The notes: generated by a model not told the origin, from the sequence alone. 64,000 nt of DNA from Botryotinia globosa (GCA_014898425.1 RCSZ01000014.1:62001-126000); one strand, 5' to 3'. Shown: positions 11,903-25,280, counted from the first letter of the stretch. Program-made: numbers and translations.

Positions 11903-13481
11903 GGGCTCGTTCAAATCGATTTTTTAGATGATATAAAGCTATCGATTAGTAATTTAAACCTAAATAAATATTTACTCAACACTAATATTATTCAACAATT
12001 TATATTAATAACAAAATTGAAAAATTCATTTTGCTACATACTATATTTGATTATAAAAAGCTAAAAAATGTAAGTCTATAAAGTTTGAAAATTTATAAGA
12101 GTTCTAGCCTGCTTATGACACACCGTGACGTTTTGTAACATAATCCCTATAAAATTCAGGGGTTTCTATATAAACTAAAATACTATATATATTATTCCTC
12201 CAAATCTTTATATTAAATTATAAATTCTTAATATAAATAATTCGATGTGATGAAAATTTCTAATTTATTTTTAAATATTTTTATTGAAAAGTTATATAAG
12301 TTTTTAGTTAAAAAAATTTAACTTGTAACGCTTTTCCCATATAAAATAAGCGAATTTTGTGAAATTTTTTAAAAATTTCATTTTATTCCTTTGAAAATAT
12401 AATTCTAAAAATATCTAAAGATAAGTTATTTTTTTAGTATTTCAGATAATTCTAAATCTTTTTGAAATATAATTTTCAGATTTTTCTTATATACTAATAA
12501 ATAAACTGGGGTATAAAAGGCTGAATAATTGTATTTTTTAGTGGGAAATGTAATAAATGTCACGTGACATCTTAGTTCAAGACTAGCTTGAACTAAGACG
12601 ATTATTATATAAGAGATCTCTTAGAGATCTCTTTTCTCTTTCGCTTTCTTATTCTAATTATTTAATCTCTATAATATACTCTAGTATATAATTATAATAA
12701 GAAAAGTATTATATATATTATAAGTAGAAGTTAGAATTCTTATTAGATCTTATTAAATCTTATTAAATCTTATTAAATCTTATTAAATCTTATTAAATCT
12801 CATTAAATCTATAATATAGTTTCAATTATAATTTATAAATATATTATTACTTTAAATTTTATAGACTATAAATTTCAAATTTATATTTATTACAGAATTT
12901 ACTATCTTATATAATAATATATAATTGAGTATAATACTCCTTTTGTTGATTCGAGAAGGATACGGAAGACGTAGCACCCACAAATATGTAGGTCCTGTAT
13001 GTCTTATTGTATTCTATCTAAAGAGCTAGCTAAGTGGGAAAGTAGTAGGCCTTATATAGGCACTATTGAAAGAGCTAGTCTCTTTCGCATTCGCTTAATC
13101 CTTTCAATACAGTAGCCTTTGTATTGGGGTCATTTCCTTGAAGTGAATTCCCTATGTGTGAATTCCCTTGTTCACACACCTTTAAAATATTTATTCTCAT
13201 AATTACTATATAAACTTTAATTTAATTCATATATAAACTCTAAACTCTTAATTGAGCAACCTCGTCACTTAATCAGAGTATATAGAGTAGATATAATTCT
13301 TATAATTATATTTCAAATCAAATCTAGTTTATTATTATTATATATATCTATTATATAATCAAAGTATATAAATCGATATAGCTACTCTTTCCTAATAATA
13401 TTTATAAATTTAGACTAAACTATAAGTCAATAAATCTATTAAACTCATTTTGACAATAAAAAAAACCATGCGAACGAGCCT
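11903..13481. mobile_element. 1.6-kb AT-rich element with TA target duplication
   Basis: The left end GGGCTCGTTCAAATCG and the reverse complement of the right end AGGCTCGTTCGCATGG share 9 consecutive bases (GGCTCGTTC). With scattered mismatches the match extends to about 26 bp. TA flanks both sides (11901-11902, 13482-13483). The interior has no open frame. It holds a direct decamer array (unit TATTAAATCT, about 7 copies, 12741-12810) and a short hairpin with arms CTTAGTTCAAG/CTTGAACTAAG near 12570-12597. It is best explained as a RIP-degraded mariner-type element that may contain another insertion. Confidence 0.6.
12549..12894. mobile_element. Possible solo LTR nested in the AT-rich element
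   Basis: A 346-bp segment begins TGTAATAAA and ends TTTATTACA, a perfect 9-bp inverted pair with the TG...CA termini typical of LTRs. It contains a TATATAAGAGATC box about 60 bp in, as an LTR promoter would. The flanking pentamers (GGAAA left, GAATT right) do not match, so a target duplication is not shown. Decay or chance remain possible. Confidence 0.35.
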
Positions 13482-13483
13482 TA

Positions 13484-16400
13484 GCATTAATCTACATCTT
13501 AGAAATCCAAGATAATCAACATACTAATTTCACATTAAATCTACCACAGCATTCAAGTACAGTAAAGTACGAATCAAACCCACAACTATTAATCACAACA
13601 CTAATGAACAGAAAAGAAGCCGGATAGTCAACCCTCGATTCTGCTCCCCAGATATTTATTGAGAGTGGGACGGGTGTTGACTCTTAGCCTTACAAGCATG
13701 TAAAATGTGCATTAATGAAGGAAGTTCTGCAAGTGGTTTATTCCAGAACATGAAATTCTATTTCTGTCAAGATATTACTTCTACACTGCACTTACTTTGG
13801 CTATTTACAACATGGTCAACCACTCTGATAAGTATGGTTAGTAGAAGTTATCGAAATAGTCGATACGTATCTATACGTTTATATTTTCACTTGTAATTTA
13901 TCTTGATATCTATCTCCGTGTGAAACATGGTCTTCTCATCGTCCAAAAGAGTGTGTTTTGTATGCAAAAAGGTCATACATGGTATGGCATAGAAGATGGA
14001 ATATAGAATCTCTCCATTAGACGATAGTTCAACATACGTATTCATTGTCATCCAATGTCAAATATCAATATTTCTCGCCTCAACACAAATTATCAGATGA
14101 CAACTTTGGTATAATAATGACACTCAGATTCCGAAAAAAGTTTATAGAAATGACAGTACTCAATCATGACTTCCTCAACCGTATAAAAAAGGTCGTTCCT
14201 CTAATCAAAATTCCGCATATGAGAGGTCTTAATTTTCGTCTCTTTTTCTCGACTCCTCCTGATGCCCGAAATCATGGATCCAATCGGATTACCCATGTAG
14301 TTATCCCCATGATTCGTCGTGCAGTCACGGTGAAAGTTAAATCAAGGCAGTTATGAAGTTTATACACTCATGTCTTTCCTCGTTGCCAAGTCTTGTACAC
14401 CACAACTCTAGAGATAAATCACAATATAATCATATATCACTAGCGAATCAAATTCTCATAGTCCCACATTATGGATGTGCTTCCCTCGAAATCTCAAAGA
14501 TCACACTACATATATAAACCTACCCATTACCCATCACCCATCACCCAAATCTCATACTCAAACACAAATCCTAAACAACGTCGATGACTTCCAAGGAACC
14601 CAGCCATCACCACACTCCTCAGCCATTCCTTGAGAATACCGAACTGATAATACAAATCTCTGCGAAGAATAGACAGACTCGGTAAATCTGGAAATAGAAG
14701 ATAGAATAAGAATGAACTAGATATAGTAAAATAACTAATAACAACAATCACAAACCTCAACAACAGAATTTCCATCCCATCCCATCCCAACAAATATTAC
14801 AATACAAGTAAATACAATACAACATACCAACAAATTGCTCTCGTTTGATCTCCATCAAGATTCTCCATCAAGATTCTCCCCCCTCCCTTCCCACCCTCTT
14901 CGTTTACACATCACTCAACCACTTAAAGCTTTCCAAAACCCCATCACCCACCAGATATACATCCACCATTGAGCATAATCCCCTACACCATACACCCTAC
15001 ACCCTACACCCTACAACACTACTTAGGTATGAAAGCATACAAACCGAGAGAAGAAACGCACAAGAAGAAAGAAAATAAATAAATGACATGATTCATATAC
15101 CCAGCCCATCCTTCTCTCTCCTTCCCCTTCTCCCCCTTCTTCCCCTTCTCCCCCTTCTTCCCCTTCCCCCCTTCTTCCCATTCTACCAATTCTAAAACCC
15201 CCCTTTCCATCTTCTTTTCCCCTCCCACCCATCCTCCCATCCACCCATCTTCCCCTCATCAAACACTACAAAATCATTAGGTATTTCCAACCCAATATAA
15301 TATAATTTAAATAAATCAAAATATATCAATATATACACACACCTCAACCCATCAACCCATCAACCCATCAACCCAAAATTGATATCATCTCTTATCTCTC
15401 ATCTCTTATTTTTGCTCTCCTCCCCTCTCCTCCCCTCTCCTCTCCTCTCTTTCAGTAGAAGAAAAAAAAACAAGTACTCCATTCCATTCATTGTCGGAAG
15501 TAAAATGGCGCAGGGCAGTACGCGAGAAAAGGAAGAAGAAGCGGATGCAAATTTACTTGAGATGGAGACTGTAGCGAGTTACCCCTTCTTTACCTAGGTA
15601 TTATTCGTCACATCATTCATTCATTGACCCTGCACTCACTCATATTACTCTCTCCTCACTTGCATCACGTCTACAACCAACATCAAATTCATCACAATAC
15701 ATACAAAGCAATGACCGGAAGAATAATGTCAAAAAGAATGGTATTTTATATTGCTACAAATATATCCTCACTTAATCCCATCTCCCCTATCCTGTCTCAT
15801 CCCCCACCTATTCGCACATTCAAGAATTTCTATATTCTTTCCTTCACAACCCACAATCCGTATCCCCCATATTCCAGCCTGGTATTTCCTCCAAATCTGA
15901 TCAACAGGTTCATATTCTTATATCCCCCAAACTCGAAAGAAAAAAAAAAAAAAAAAAAAAAAGTAAACCCAGGCATATAATCATATCACAATTTCCATTT
16001 AACCATTCCATCCCCAGTATCAGAATAAAGAGGAAAAAAGTCCAAACATATATCCCCAATCCATTGCATTCCCCTCAGACCCATCGAAAATACCTCCCTT
16101 TCATTCGGAAGAACGTCCAGATTTCACTCTTATTCGACAACTTTGGACTTGTGACTTGTGACAATAAACCGATAAATATCAAAGTCAAACAATTCCATGA
16201 TATTGCAAATACAAGAGAATTTCCGAGATGCAATTCACGAAGTCAGAACCCCCCAGAACGAAAGAAGAAAAAAAGAGATGGTTATATCGAATGAAGGACA
16301 ACCTTGAGGCTGAAAGCTCAAAAAGTTCCTCCAAAATTAATTAAGAAGTTTGTTTCTCGAAAAGTATTCATCATCTTCGTCAAAAAACTTGCAATTGCAA

Positions 16401-16544
16401 GCAAGAAAACCCCGATTCCTGCATCAAAATATGCACAATGTCGAATGCAATATCAAATTGTTCTTTTTGTTCGACAAGTTAAAGTAGAGATCGGATAATC
16501 AAAAAAAAATAGGATCTACCCATAAAGTGATTTACTCAAACATC
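13484..16544. other. Intergenic region with low-complexity tracts
   Basis: No gene is recognised. From about 14.5 kb onward one strand is strongly pyrimidine-rich. Features are a run of ACACCCT units near 14990-15015, a CT/CCCCTT tract at about 15110-15240, tandem ACCCATCA units near 15345-15375, and a run of 23 A at 15940-15962. The short open frames here are translations of these tracts. The part next to 16545 is probably the 3' untranslated region of the neighbouring minus-strand gene. Confidence 0.5.
15940..15962. repeat. A(23) homopolymer
   Basis: An uninterrupted run of 23 A on the plus strand. Confidence 0.9.
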
Positions 16545-18158
16545 TTACAAGACGGAGCTTTTGCGTTTCTCAGCGCTAGTAAGAACAAGCATTGGTGCTT
16601 TCTTTTGAATGGCAGCTACTTCAGGCTTCTTTCCAGCATTCTTGAAGACAGCAGCGAAGCTACCACCAATTTGTTCATCGCCAGAAATACTCTCAGCAGT
16701 GAGTGATTCAACAGACATGACTGACTTGATTTCAAGAGAGTTTTGTCTTGAAGTAGGGCGGTTAGAACCAATGGCACCATGTTGAGATGTACGAGAACTT
16801 GGTGGACTTGGACGACCTGAAAGACTTCCACTTCCACTACGGCCAGAATCCGAATCATTGTCATCAGCTGAGAATGACATCTCACCATCTTCAGATACAG
16901 GTGACATGCTACCTGAAGCACTACCTGGTGCTCTTCGACGTTCCAATCCAGCACGAACAAGATTGTGAACGGCACTTCGACGAGTTCGAGTAGCAAAGTT
17001 CTTGGAACCCTCAAACTTGGCAGTTGGCTTAGATTTCAATTCTTCAATAGGTGGTGGACCACGTGGTTGTCGGACTGGATGTTCACCAGCACGTCCTGCA
17101 CCTGGACCAAATCCAGTTTGGGTTGGAGTACCTGGGAAAGTAGATTTTGGTAATCCAGCAGTTTTTGGACCATCCACAGAAGTCTCAGCCGACATGGCCA
17201 TAGACTTTGCGCTACGATGTCCTCTACGGAAAGCACCGGCAGATGGTGGAGGCAAAGGAGCATGGTCTTGTGGTGGCGATGCAGATTTCTTTGGTGGACT
17301 GATAGATCTTGTGAAAGATGGTGCATCGGATTGTGGTGGGGGGGAGACTTGGAATCTTGGGGTGCCAGGTTGTTGTGGTGGAGAATAGCCGACTCTTTGT
17401 TCCATTGGTGACTCGACGTATTGTTGACTGTTGTCCATGAAATAGGTTTGTTGTCCAGTCATGGGGTTGTAATACGAGTAAACCCCAGGTTGAGCACCGG
17501 GAACCGGTGTGATGATTGGTTGCATGTTTTGCTTCATTTGCTGTTGTTGATACATTCCCATGTTTTGTGGGGTGATGGGTGGAGTTGCGTATTGTCCATG
17601 CAAACTCATCTGTTGCGCAGCAGCTTGAACGTTCATCAATTGTTGCTGAAGACGTTGTTGTTGTTCGGCGAGATACAAATTGGTGGCGACAAGCTGAGCA
17701 TACAAGTTTGGATCCATTCCATCATGTCCATCGTCAAGTCGGATCTCGGGAGTTGAAAGAACTTGATCGGGAACAGGGTACATCTGTTGGTTTTGTTGAT
17801 TGAATGGAGCATATCCTGAAGTCTTTGGCCCATTATCGGCATATCTGCTCGAGTTCATTCCACTGTTGCCAGTGTTGTGTTGAACTTGGGTGGGTGGAGC
17901 AGTTGATGGGAAGTTTGCAGAAGTGGCAGACTTGGGTGCAGTTCTCAAACCTGCAAGTAAGTGAGAACGAGATGTTCTTGGAGTTGGTGCGCCGTTATCT
18001 TGGGAATCGAGAGTCTTGGCAGTGGGTTCAAATGAAAGACGTTTGATGTTGGAACCATTAGCAGCTCTTCTAGCAGCGAAACCAGTAACTGGCATACCCA
18101 AGCCATTACTGGAAGGGAAGTTGTTGTAAGACATCTGAGCAAGACCGCCTGCGTCCAT
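16545..18158 (-). CDS. Conserved low-complexity fungal protein
   Basis: A single exon of 537 residues starts at the ATG at 18158 (context CAAAATGGAC). An in-frame ATG at 18251 would add 31 residues read through a T-rich leader and is less likely. The N-terminus contains FAARRAANGS and IKRLSFEP. A Q-rich stretch (EQQQRLQQQLMNVQAAAQQ) follows, then proline-rich runs with many SP/TP sites. Next is a compact basic block near residues 375-415 that includes GSKNFATRTRRSAVHNLVRAG, then acidic and serine-rich sequence and a basic C-terminus ending EKRKSSVL. It looks like a largely disordered, phosphorylation-prone cytoplasmic or RNA/cytoskeleton-associated protein. I have a weak recollection of similar ascomycete proteins annotated as a spindle-poison-sensitivity Scp3-type protein; that link is unverified. 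No transmembrane segment is seen. A 15-kb gene-free region lies upstream of it. Confidence 0.85.
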   Translation of the reverse strand: MDAGGLAQMSYNNFPSSNGLGMPVTGFAARRAANGSNIKRLSFEPTAKTLDSQDNGAPTPRTSRSHLLAGLRTAPKSATSANFPSTAPPTQVQHNTGNSGMNSSRYADNGPKTSGYAPFNQQNQQMYPVPDQVLSTPEIRLDDGHDGMDPNLYAQLVATNLYLAEQQQRLQQQLMNVQAAAQQMSLHGQYATPPITPQNMGMYQQQQMKQNMQPIITPVPGAQPGVYSYYNPMTGQQTYFMDNSQQYVESPMEQRVGYSPPQQPGTPRFQVSPPPQSDAPSFTRSISPPKKSASPPQDHAPLPPPSAGAFRRGHRSAKSMAMSAETSVDGPKTAGLPKSTFPGTPTQTGFGPGAGRAGEHPVRQPRGPPPIEELKSKPTAKFEGSKNFATRTRRSAVHNLVRAGLERRRAPGSASGSMSPVSEDGEMSFSADDNDSDSGRSGSGSLSGRPSPPSSRTSQHGAIGSNRPTSRQNSLEIKSVMSVESLTAESISGDEQIGGSFAAVFKNAGKKPEVAAIQKKAPMLVLTSAEKRKSSVL

Positions 18159-18808
18159 TTTGGATGTTTTTTTTATACAATTGAAGGGAATCTTGTAAGT
18201 TTGGGGTGTCAAGGTGGGAATCGATGGTTGCGTAGATTCGTCAAGGATCAATTATCAAAGGGAATGTACTCGTGTCGGTGAATTGATCGTGCAAGGATTG
18301 TCAGGTCGACGTGAGGAAGGGACGGGAATTGTATTAGATAAATTAAGATGATTCGAAAAAGATATTATCGAATGCGTATGGTACGTGTAGAGTCAAAGGA
18401 GGCTCGATGAAATTATATTGTTTTGCTTTGTAAAATGTAATTCTGTAAAGAGAAGCTCGAAGGTTGTGTGGTGAGATGAGGTGGTGGTTCTGTGAAGAAA
18501 GAGGCAAGCCTTTTCTTTTCAACACAAGCAACAAACAAATCGTCGTAATGAGAGATGAAATGTGTGCGAGAGAATGAAGGTTAATCGAAACGATTCTTGT
18601 CGACGATGGAAAGGAATTTTGATGATTGAAGAGAGACGAGATGACTTTGGGAGTTGATGATTCTTCAATGTAAACCACAAAAACCCCGAAAAATCCGAAC
18701 AATGGAAGTGAAAAAGTTTGAATGTTCTCGGTCGCGGACTGATAAAAAATGGCCTGGCCTTGTCAAATTTAAGTTTTGTAATTCTCTTCTGCTTCTTTTG
18801 CGGGTATC

Positions 18809-18855
<47 letters not shown>
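18809..18855. repeat. (GAT)n microsatellite
   Basis: About 15 perfect copies of GAT lie some 650 bp upstream of the start codon at 18158, inside the probable promoter or leader of that gene. Confidence 0.95.
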
Positions 18856-19205
18856 GTTGAATTGGCTTTTGATGGGAATATTACAGAGTGTGAGGGTTGA
18901 ATGTGTTGTATGGAGTATCTCTATTTGATGGAAAGAAGATGTGAAGAAGGAAGTGATGGTATCTCAAAGTAAAAGTCAAAAGACGAAGACGACGACGACG
19001 ACAACGATCACGATCACGATCACGACAACGATAACAAAAAGCTCTTTGATTTAGAAGGAAGTCTTGAATGAGAAGAAAAATAAAAAGTAAGTAAAGGTCT
19101 TGGATCTCAAGTTGAAAGGATTGTCGAAGGACTTTAAATTCTTTTTTTGTTTCGGAGGAAGGAAAGAAACATAGGTGGGAAGAATAAAATTGAAATTGAT
19201 GCGTT

Positions 19206-19345
19206 TTTGTGTGTGTGAGTAGTGTGTGTGAGTAGTGTGTGTGTGTGTGTGAGTAGTGTATGTGTGGGTGTGAGTAGTGTATGTGTGTGTGTGTATGTAT
19301 ATATGTGTGTGTGTGTATATATATATATGTGTGTGTGTGCGTGGT
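19206..19345. repeat. Compound (GT)n/(TA)n microsatellite
   Basis: GT runs are interrupted by GAGTAGT and TATATA segments. Minus-strand open frames across it are translations of the repeat (Thr-His rich). Confidence 0.9.
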
Positions 19346-19710
19346 GGGTATATGTGAGTGAATAATAACAAGTGTGGAAGAGTGTGGAGAAATAAGAAAA
19401 GGTCTGGGTGGATGATGGGTGGGAATAGAGAAAGTTGGGTTGGGTGGATGAGGAATCAGTTGAGTTTAAGTGTGAAGTGTGAATGGTCGAGTGAAGGTAG
19501 GTGCGTAGGTGTAGGTGCGTAGGTGCGTAGATGCGTAGGTGCGTAGATGTACAGTAGCGGGATTCTCGTGTGTGGTTGCTGCTTGATGTATGTATGTTGT
19601 ATGTATGTATGTAATAATAATAAGTGAAGGAGTAAAGTATACCCAGCTCGTTTTTGACTAGGGAAGTAGTAGGTAGGTACTTGGTCAAGGGTAGTCGAGG
19701 CTAGTCGAGG

Positions 19711-19777
19711 GCGAGAGGAGGGAAGGGAGGGAAGAGAGAGAAGAGAGAGAAGAGAGAGAAGAGAGAGGAGAGAGAGT
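19711..19777. repeat. GA-rich purine tract
   Basis: Near-pure purine with repeated GAGAGAA units on the plus strand. Confidence 0.85.
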
Positions 19778-21980
19778 AAAAGAAATAAGAAGAGTGAAGT
19801 GAAAAATAAGAAGAGTCAAGTCAGAAATGTATAAATGCCAAGTGTATGTAGTGTATGTATACTCCGTACAGACTGTGTATAACTGGACACACCCAGGTAG
19901 AATAAATATACTTTTATGGAGAAAGAGGGAAAAGATGAACCAATCGAATCCAATTCTCTCTTCACAATACAGTAATAATGCCTTGATAAATTGAATTTCA
20001 ATCAAGGAAAAGAAGGGCTCTCTACCTATCAATCAATAATAAAGAACGACCCGGAATGATACTGTTTGTAGTCTAGATACCGAGGATAGTATGTTTAGTC
20101 TAGATACCTAGTATAGACTATACTACCTAGTTTAGTATTTGTATAGTAGATATGTGGTATATGAATGATATAATGATATATAATACATCTAAAGGATGAA
20201 AGAACCCCGGCTTGACTTTGATATTGGATCCTTCTTCGCCATCTACCTATCCTATGTAACATGTATCTATCGATAATCTACCCATCGAGACGCGAGAGTT
20301 CGTCGGAAAGGAGAGGACGATAGCGTACATCATTGATGCTAGGTAGTAAGCAAACGACCTATGAAAAGTATCGAAAAATCCCCAATCCCCAAAGCCAGGA
20401 AAGGAATGAGATTGTCCTCTCTCTCCCGGAGCCATGATTGAGATCGTCTCCATTGAATTTGAGCGAATGAGATTAACGAATTGGTCCTCTCATGTACTCG
20501 TATGTAGAAGGCAAAAAGAGGCGTTCCAATGAGCGAGACGAGCGATGGACTAGCTTTACCTACGGACTATGTACTATGTTCTTAAACGTGCATCGCCATC
20601 TACGGAGTACACATCCCAATGAACGCGCGACAGGCCCCCCCCCCCTTCACCAAAGTTAAAGATGGTGGAACAGGGTAGACTCTGGTTACCTCTTCTTCGC
20701 TCTCACATCCACCGTCCACTCTTCCTCATTGGGTCACGCAAGCGATCCAGAATATCCGAAAGTAGCGAAAAAGTCTTTGCTCGAGAGTCGAGAGTCGAGC
20801 GTGAGCATGGATGATCTCTTAGTAGGTTTGATCAACAAAGATACCTTGTCATACTTGGGGTTTATTCAAAGGGACCACTTTGATTTTTAATTTCAAAAAC
20901 GAGCTGATGTGGGGGAATCTTCCGTGGACTCTTTGTCGCAGATTTTGTTAGTGGCAGTGATGAAAGGCTTATCAATCTCTTGTTCGTCTCTCTTTGATGG
21001 ACGTGGTGTGGAATAGATAGGATAGGACAGGATATGGAGGGTGGGAAGACGCGTGGAATGAGATTCGATGTGGTTCATGAAGAACGAGATGAAAAGGGCG
21101 GTGTGGTGTGGTGGGAAGTAAGGGAAAAGGAAAAGTTACTCGACATTTGAACAATCGAAATGGAAATGGCAATCGAGTCTCGAAGGTTTGATTGGCATGA
21201 ATATTGATGTTCGAGGAGCGAGGGAGGAAGGGAAAAGCCTCGTGAAGCTAACTTTAGCTAGGAAAATTAGCTGCAATGGTCGTTTTGCTAGACACACAAT
21301 TTAAATGGGCTAGAGACCAAAGGGGAATCATCAAGATCCCTTTTTCTTGACATGATCATCTCAGATGCCTGGTGCCACGAAAACCATATTGACAGGTTCC
21401 ACTTCTATTAGTTGGTTACAAGTTACAAGTTACAAATTACAATACCTAGGTAGTCTCTCGCAAGTGAGTTGATTCTTCAAAGTTCTGTTCTGGAGCCAAC
21501 TTTTCACGACAACGACCAGAGGAGAAACGAGAGCAGCAGCCGAAGATAGCGTAAAGTGGTTCAACAATTAGTGCAGAGAACCGCGCACAGGAAGGGACTA
21601 ATGATATGTATGATATGATGACTCGAAAGAGTACCGCACGTACGGGTACAACGGGTACAACGGGTACGAAGTAGATGATTTAAAAAAGGGTACTGTATGT
21701 AGTAAAGTTTCAAGGTTGAAAGGGAAAGGGAAAATCCTTCGAGCCCGTCGACCGTTTGACGGGACCGATGAAGTGAAGTGAAATCCAGGGGACAAAGCAA
21801 GTATTGCATAAATGTCCAATGGTGCTTGAACTTGTGATGAACCCAAGGTTAAATCTCAACTATTTGGAGCCACTGAACGCTCTCAAAACACAAGCTTCCC
21901 CTAGCTAAATCTTCACTTTGAGCAGGACTTGACCTGGCACGCTCAATATATCTCATCTCACCTAATCATTCATCTAGGTA

Positions 21981-22051
21981 TGTACGGAGTATGTACGAGA
22001 TATACAGAGTATGTACGAGATATACGGAGTATGTACGAGATATATATATAT
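21981..22051. repeat. Tandem array of a 20-bp unit containing TACGGAGTA
   Basis: Three copies of a 20-bp unit, approximately TACGGAGTATGTACGAGATA. The middle copy has CAGAG in place of CGGAG. A TA run follows. Confidence 0.85.
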
Positions 22052-25000
22052 AATATACAAAAATCAACACCAGAACTTCACGTCTCCACTCCCGCACAAC
22101 CACAAGTCACAACTTACAACGCGTACATGTCGCGTGGCCAAGTCTCCCAATCCATACATCTAATCAATTTTCGCACTGGTACATCCACCTCGATTCCCAA
22201 CTAGGAGTTGTCGCTATCCTGTTCGGATACTTTCCTGGTCGTGAATGGGAACACGACAAGGCCTGGATTGATACCTGGAACAGAAGAGGATCCTCTCCTT
22301 CGTACACGGCATTACTTTCTTGGCCCAAGGTCTCACCACCGGTACATGGCATTGATGATTCGTATCTCTCAGCTCCCTCCCTCCCTCCATCAATCTAATC
22401 ACTCCATGACGATTCACATTACTATCTCTCGCTCATTACGATTCGCACGATGATGACAGTATCGTGCAAAGCCTCTCCGGATGAACCATCACGGAGGCTA
22501 GAATGGAGCAGGGCTCGAGAAGAGGTACAAAGTATTGCCAACGGCGTGCCCAGTGCCCACTGCCCATTGTGAAAATCCAATCTATCCGAGGAAAACAAGG
22601 ACGCTGAACGGAGTCGCAAAAGATTAAAGCCCGTCTGGCACAAAGTCTAAATTGTATGTCGAGCCTGAAAAGCTGGTCCCCCTTGTCCACATTCATAGAT
22701 GGCGACGACGCATGTGATCAACGATTTGAGAGAGCGGTTTCAAAACATCTCATCTCATCCATGTGTTTTTACCCAAGTTATCTACATACAGTGTACCTAG
22801 CGAGGGATTTCTGTGACATTGGTATATCTTGGTAAATATCTTGATATGTAATAATAAAGTGTAAATGCAACATTTATCTCGGTCCTCTTTTTTCATCACA
22901 CCCTCAATTGCATCGTGTACTTCGTATCTAGGATGTTCTGGATATTCTTCGCATGACAAATCCTCATTCGCAAACAGCGCCAAGTTCCAGCAGCCACCAG
23001 TGATCAGTGACCACCAAATCTACTTCCAAGTTCCCAGACACCAATTGCAGGATCCAATCCTCGGGCTGTTAACATCCTTCATCTTTTATCCATGCAGAAC
23101 GATGAAGAAAGCAATCAGTTCATTGGATGCCGCCATCCTCTCAGGGCTGAAGCCTAAGGTTCTTTCTTACCCATTCCAATCGTTCAGATTGGATGCACAT
23201 GCATCTAGCCATCATCCATTGCATTCGAGTCTTGACAAACCCCAATTACCTAAGCTCAAGCTATGTACTTTGTATTTATGCCACGAACAAACTTCCTCAT
23301 GATTCATCACCCATCGCCTCCGCTCCCTCCTACTCCCCTCTTCCTTCCCGCGTCTACAACCAAAGTCTCCCATCAAATCATCCACCCACTGCTTCCTCGG
23401 CAAGTGCGTGCATCAAAAAGCGCGAGGCCAATGCATCTCATCAGGGGTAGCACCGCAGCACCGCAGCATATCCTCTTCCCGCACCCAATCTTCCGCGAAC
23501 ATCAATGCTTCGCAGCCAATCAATCGCGCTGTCATGTTTTTCCTCGTCCATTCCACATGCATCTACCCATCCACCAGCGCTTAGAGCCTCCAATCCGCGA
23601 TGGGAAATGCTCCTTGGGTATCACGCGTGGTGGACTTGTTCGGTATTGATTCACGTAACTTGTAAGATACCAGGATCGGCTCGCGTTGTGATGAACTACG
23701 GTGGACGTACTCTCTTGATTATTGGACGGTCGCATATCGGTCGTTTGGATTTCTTTCCAGAGGTAGGTACTCTGTATATTCTGTATATTCTGTATACTCT
23801 ATATATCAAATCGTATGATTTCCCCCAAAGCAATTCTTCATCTGTATGTAGAGAATAAAATCTTTCCAAGTATATCCATCTACACGCTACACAAATGAAA
23901 ACTCGCAAACCAATCGTTTCATTTCCTCTTGGAGCTCCCAGCACAAGCACTCCAACTCCGACTCCGACTTCTAAATACTGACTAATCCTCAGATCAAGTG
24001 CTGGGACTCATAAATGCGAGACCTGATCTCCTCCCCGTCTTAGACATCATGACAGCGATCTACAAAGTACATCCTTCTCACCCGCCCCCCTGGTTCCCTG
24101 CCAAGAAGGCTGGCTGGATGAATGCATGAATGTTCCTGAGAGTTTATTTATATCTTCTATAATTACTATGACATGATTTGTATTCATATCGTTGGGAATG
24201 TCATGGGATTTTGTGTATATATATATACACTAGGTCTTCTCGTACTCCGTACTCGAGTAGAGATTGGAGAGAAACGGAAAGAGAAGCAGAACTCTACCAT
24301 GCACATTTTAATCAATTCTTACACCAATCTCGTGATGGGAGTACGTGTGTAGAGTTATGACGATGAGACTTGAGTGTGTGGATGGGCATTTCTATTATTA
24401 GATGATTAGACAGATTGCCCATATCATATTATACGGAGTATTGTGTTTGTGTTGGATGGTATCAAACTGTTCACTAGTCTTTTTCTTTGCTGTAATATAT
24501 GTAAGTTTCCATATTATCATCCATTTATCTTTCGCAACGAGCCTTGGGAAATGAAAGAAAAGATAATTACTAAATAAAATAAATCAAACACTAAATCTCC
24601 ATCGCAATCCAAATCCAAATCCACAGATAAACAAAATCCAAGATCCCATTCCCATCCCCGTCACCATGGTCCATCCATCACACACCATCAAACCCCTCCC
24701 TCAACCCCAAACCACAGAAAACAATCCCAAACACGCGCATCAAATCTTCAGATTAATCCGCAGCGACTTTCTTTCCCAAGATAATTCCTCTCCCCTGTTT
24801 GGCGTCTGTGCATTGTGGATTTGAGCAAGTAAATTTCTCGGTATGGGTACCGTATGTACCTATTTACGAATAGATGGAATCGATAAGTAACCTTATTATA
24901 TAAATACTAGGTATGTATGTATGCAAATGCGAAACCACGCCGTTTGATTATTTTTCTTCGCTTCGCATGGATGATTTGATGGGTTGGGTGGGTGAGGTGG

Positions 25001-25280
25001 TGTTTGAGGTGTGGATGTTATGCTTTTGAGTTGGTATGGTGTGCTATGGTGTGGTATGCTATGGTATGCTATGAGAGGAGACAGCCTTATCCGCATTTCG
25101 TTTGGTTTGGTTTGGTTTGGTTTGGTTTGGTCTAGGCTGGTGGGAGAGAGGTTGGGAATGGAAGGGAAGGGAGGGGGGCGTTATGTGTCTATCTGTCCTT
25201 CTTTTGAAGCGAAGCGGTGGGTTGTTTGGCAGCTTGCGAATCTAGGGAGTTTCATGTGTGAAATCGAGGGAGGTTTCTAA

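Noticed and set aside
14985..15020. Telomere-like repeat (ACACCCT units)
   Set aside because: The unit is not TTAGGG-type and is embedded in a general pyrimidine-rich tract with other short repeats.
19051..19688. Minus-strand open frames rich in Thr, His and Tyr
   Set aside because: They are direct translations of the (GT)n microsatellite and its flanks, with no other coding sign.
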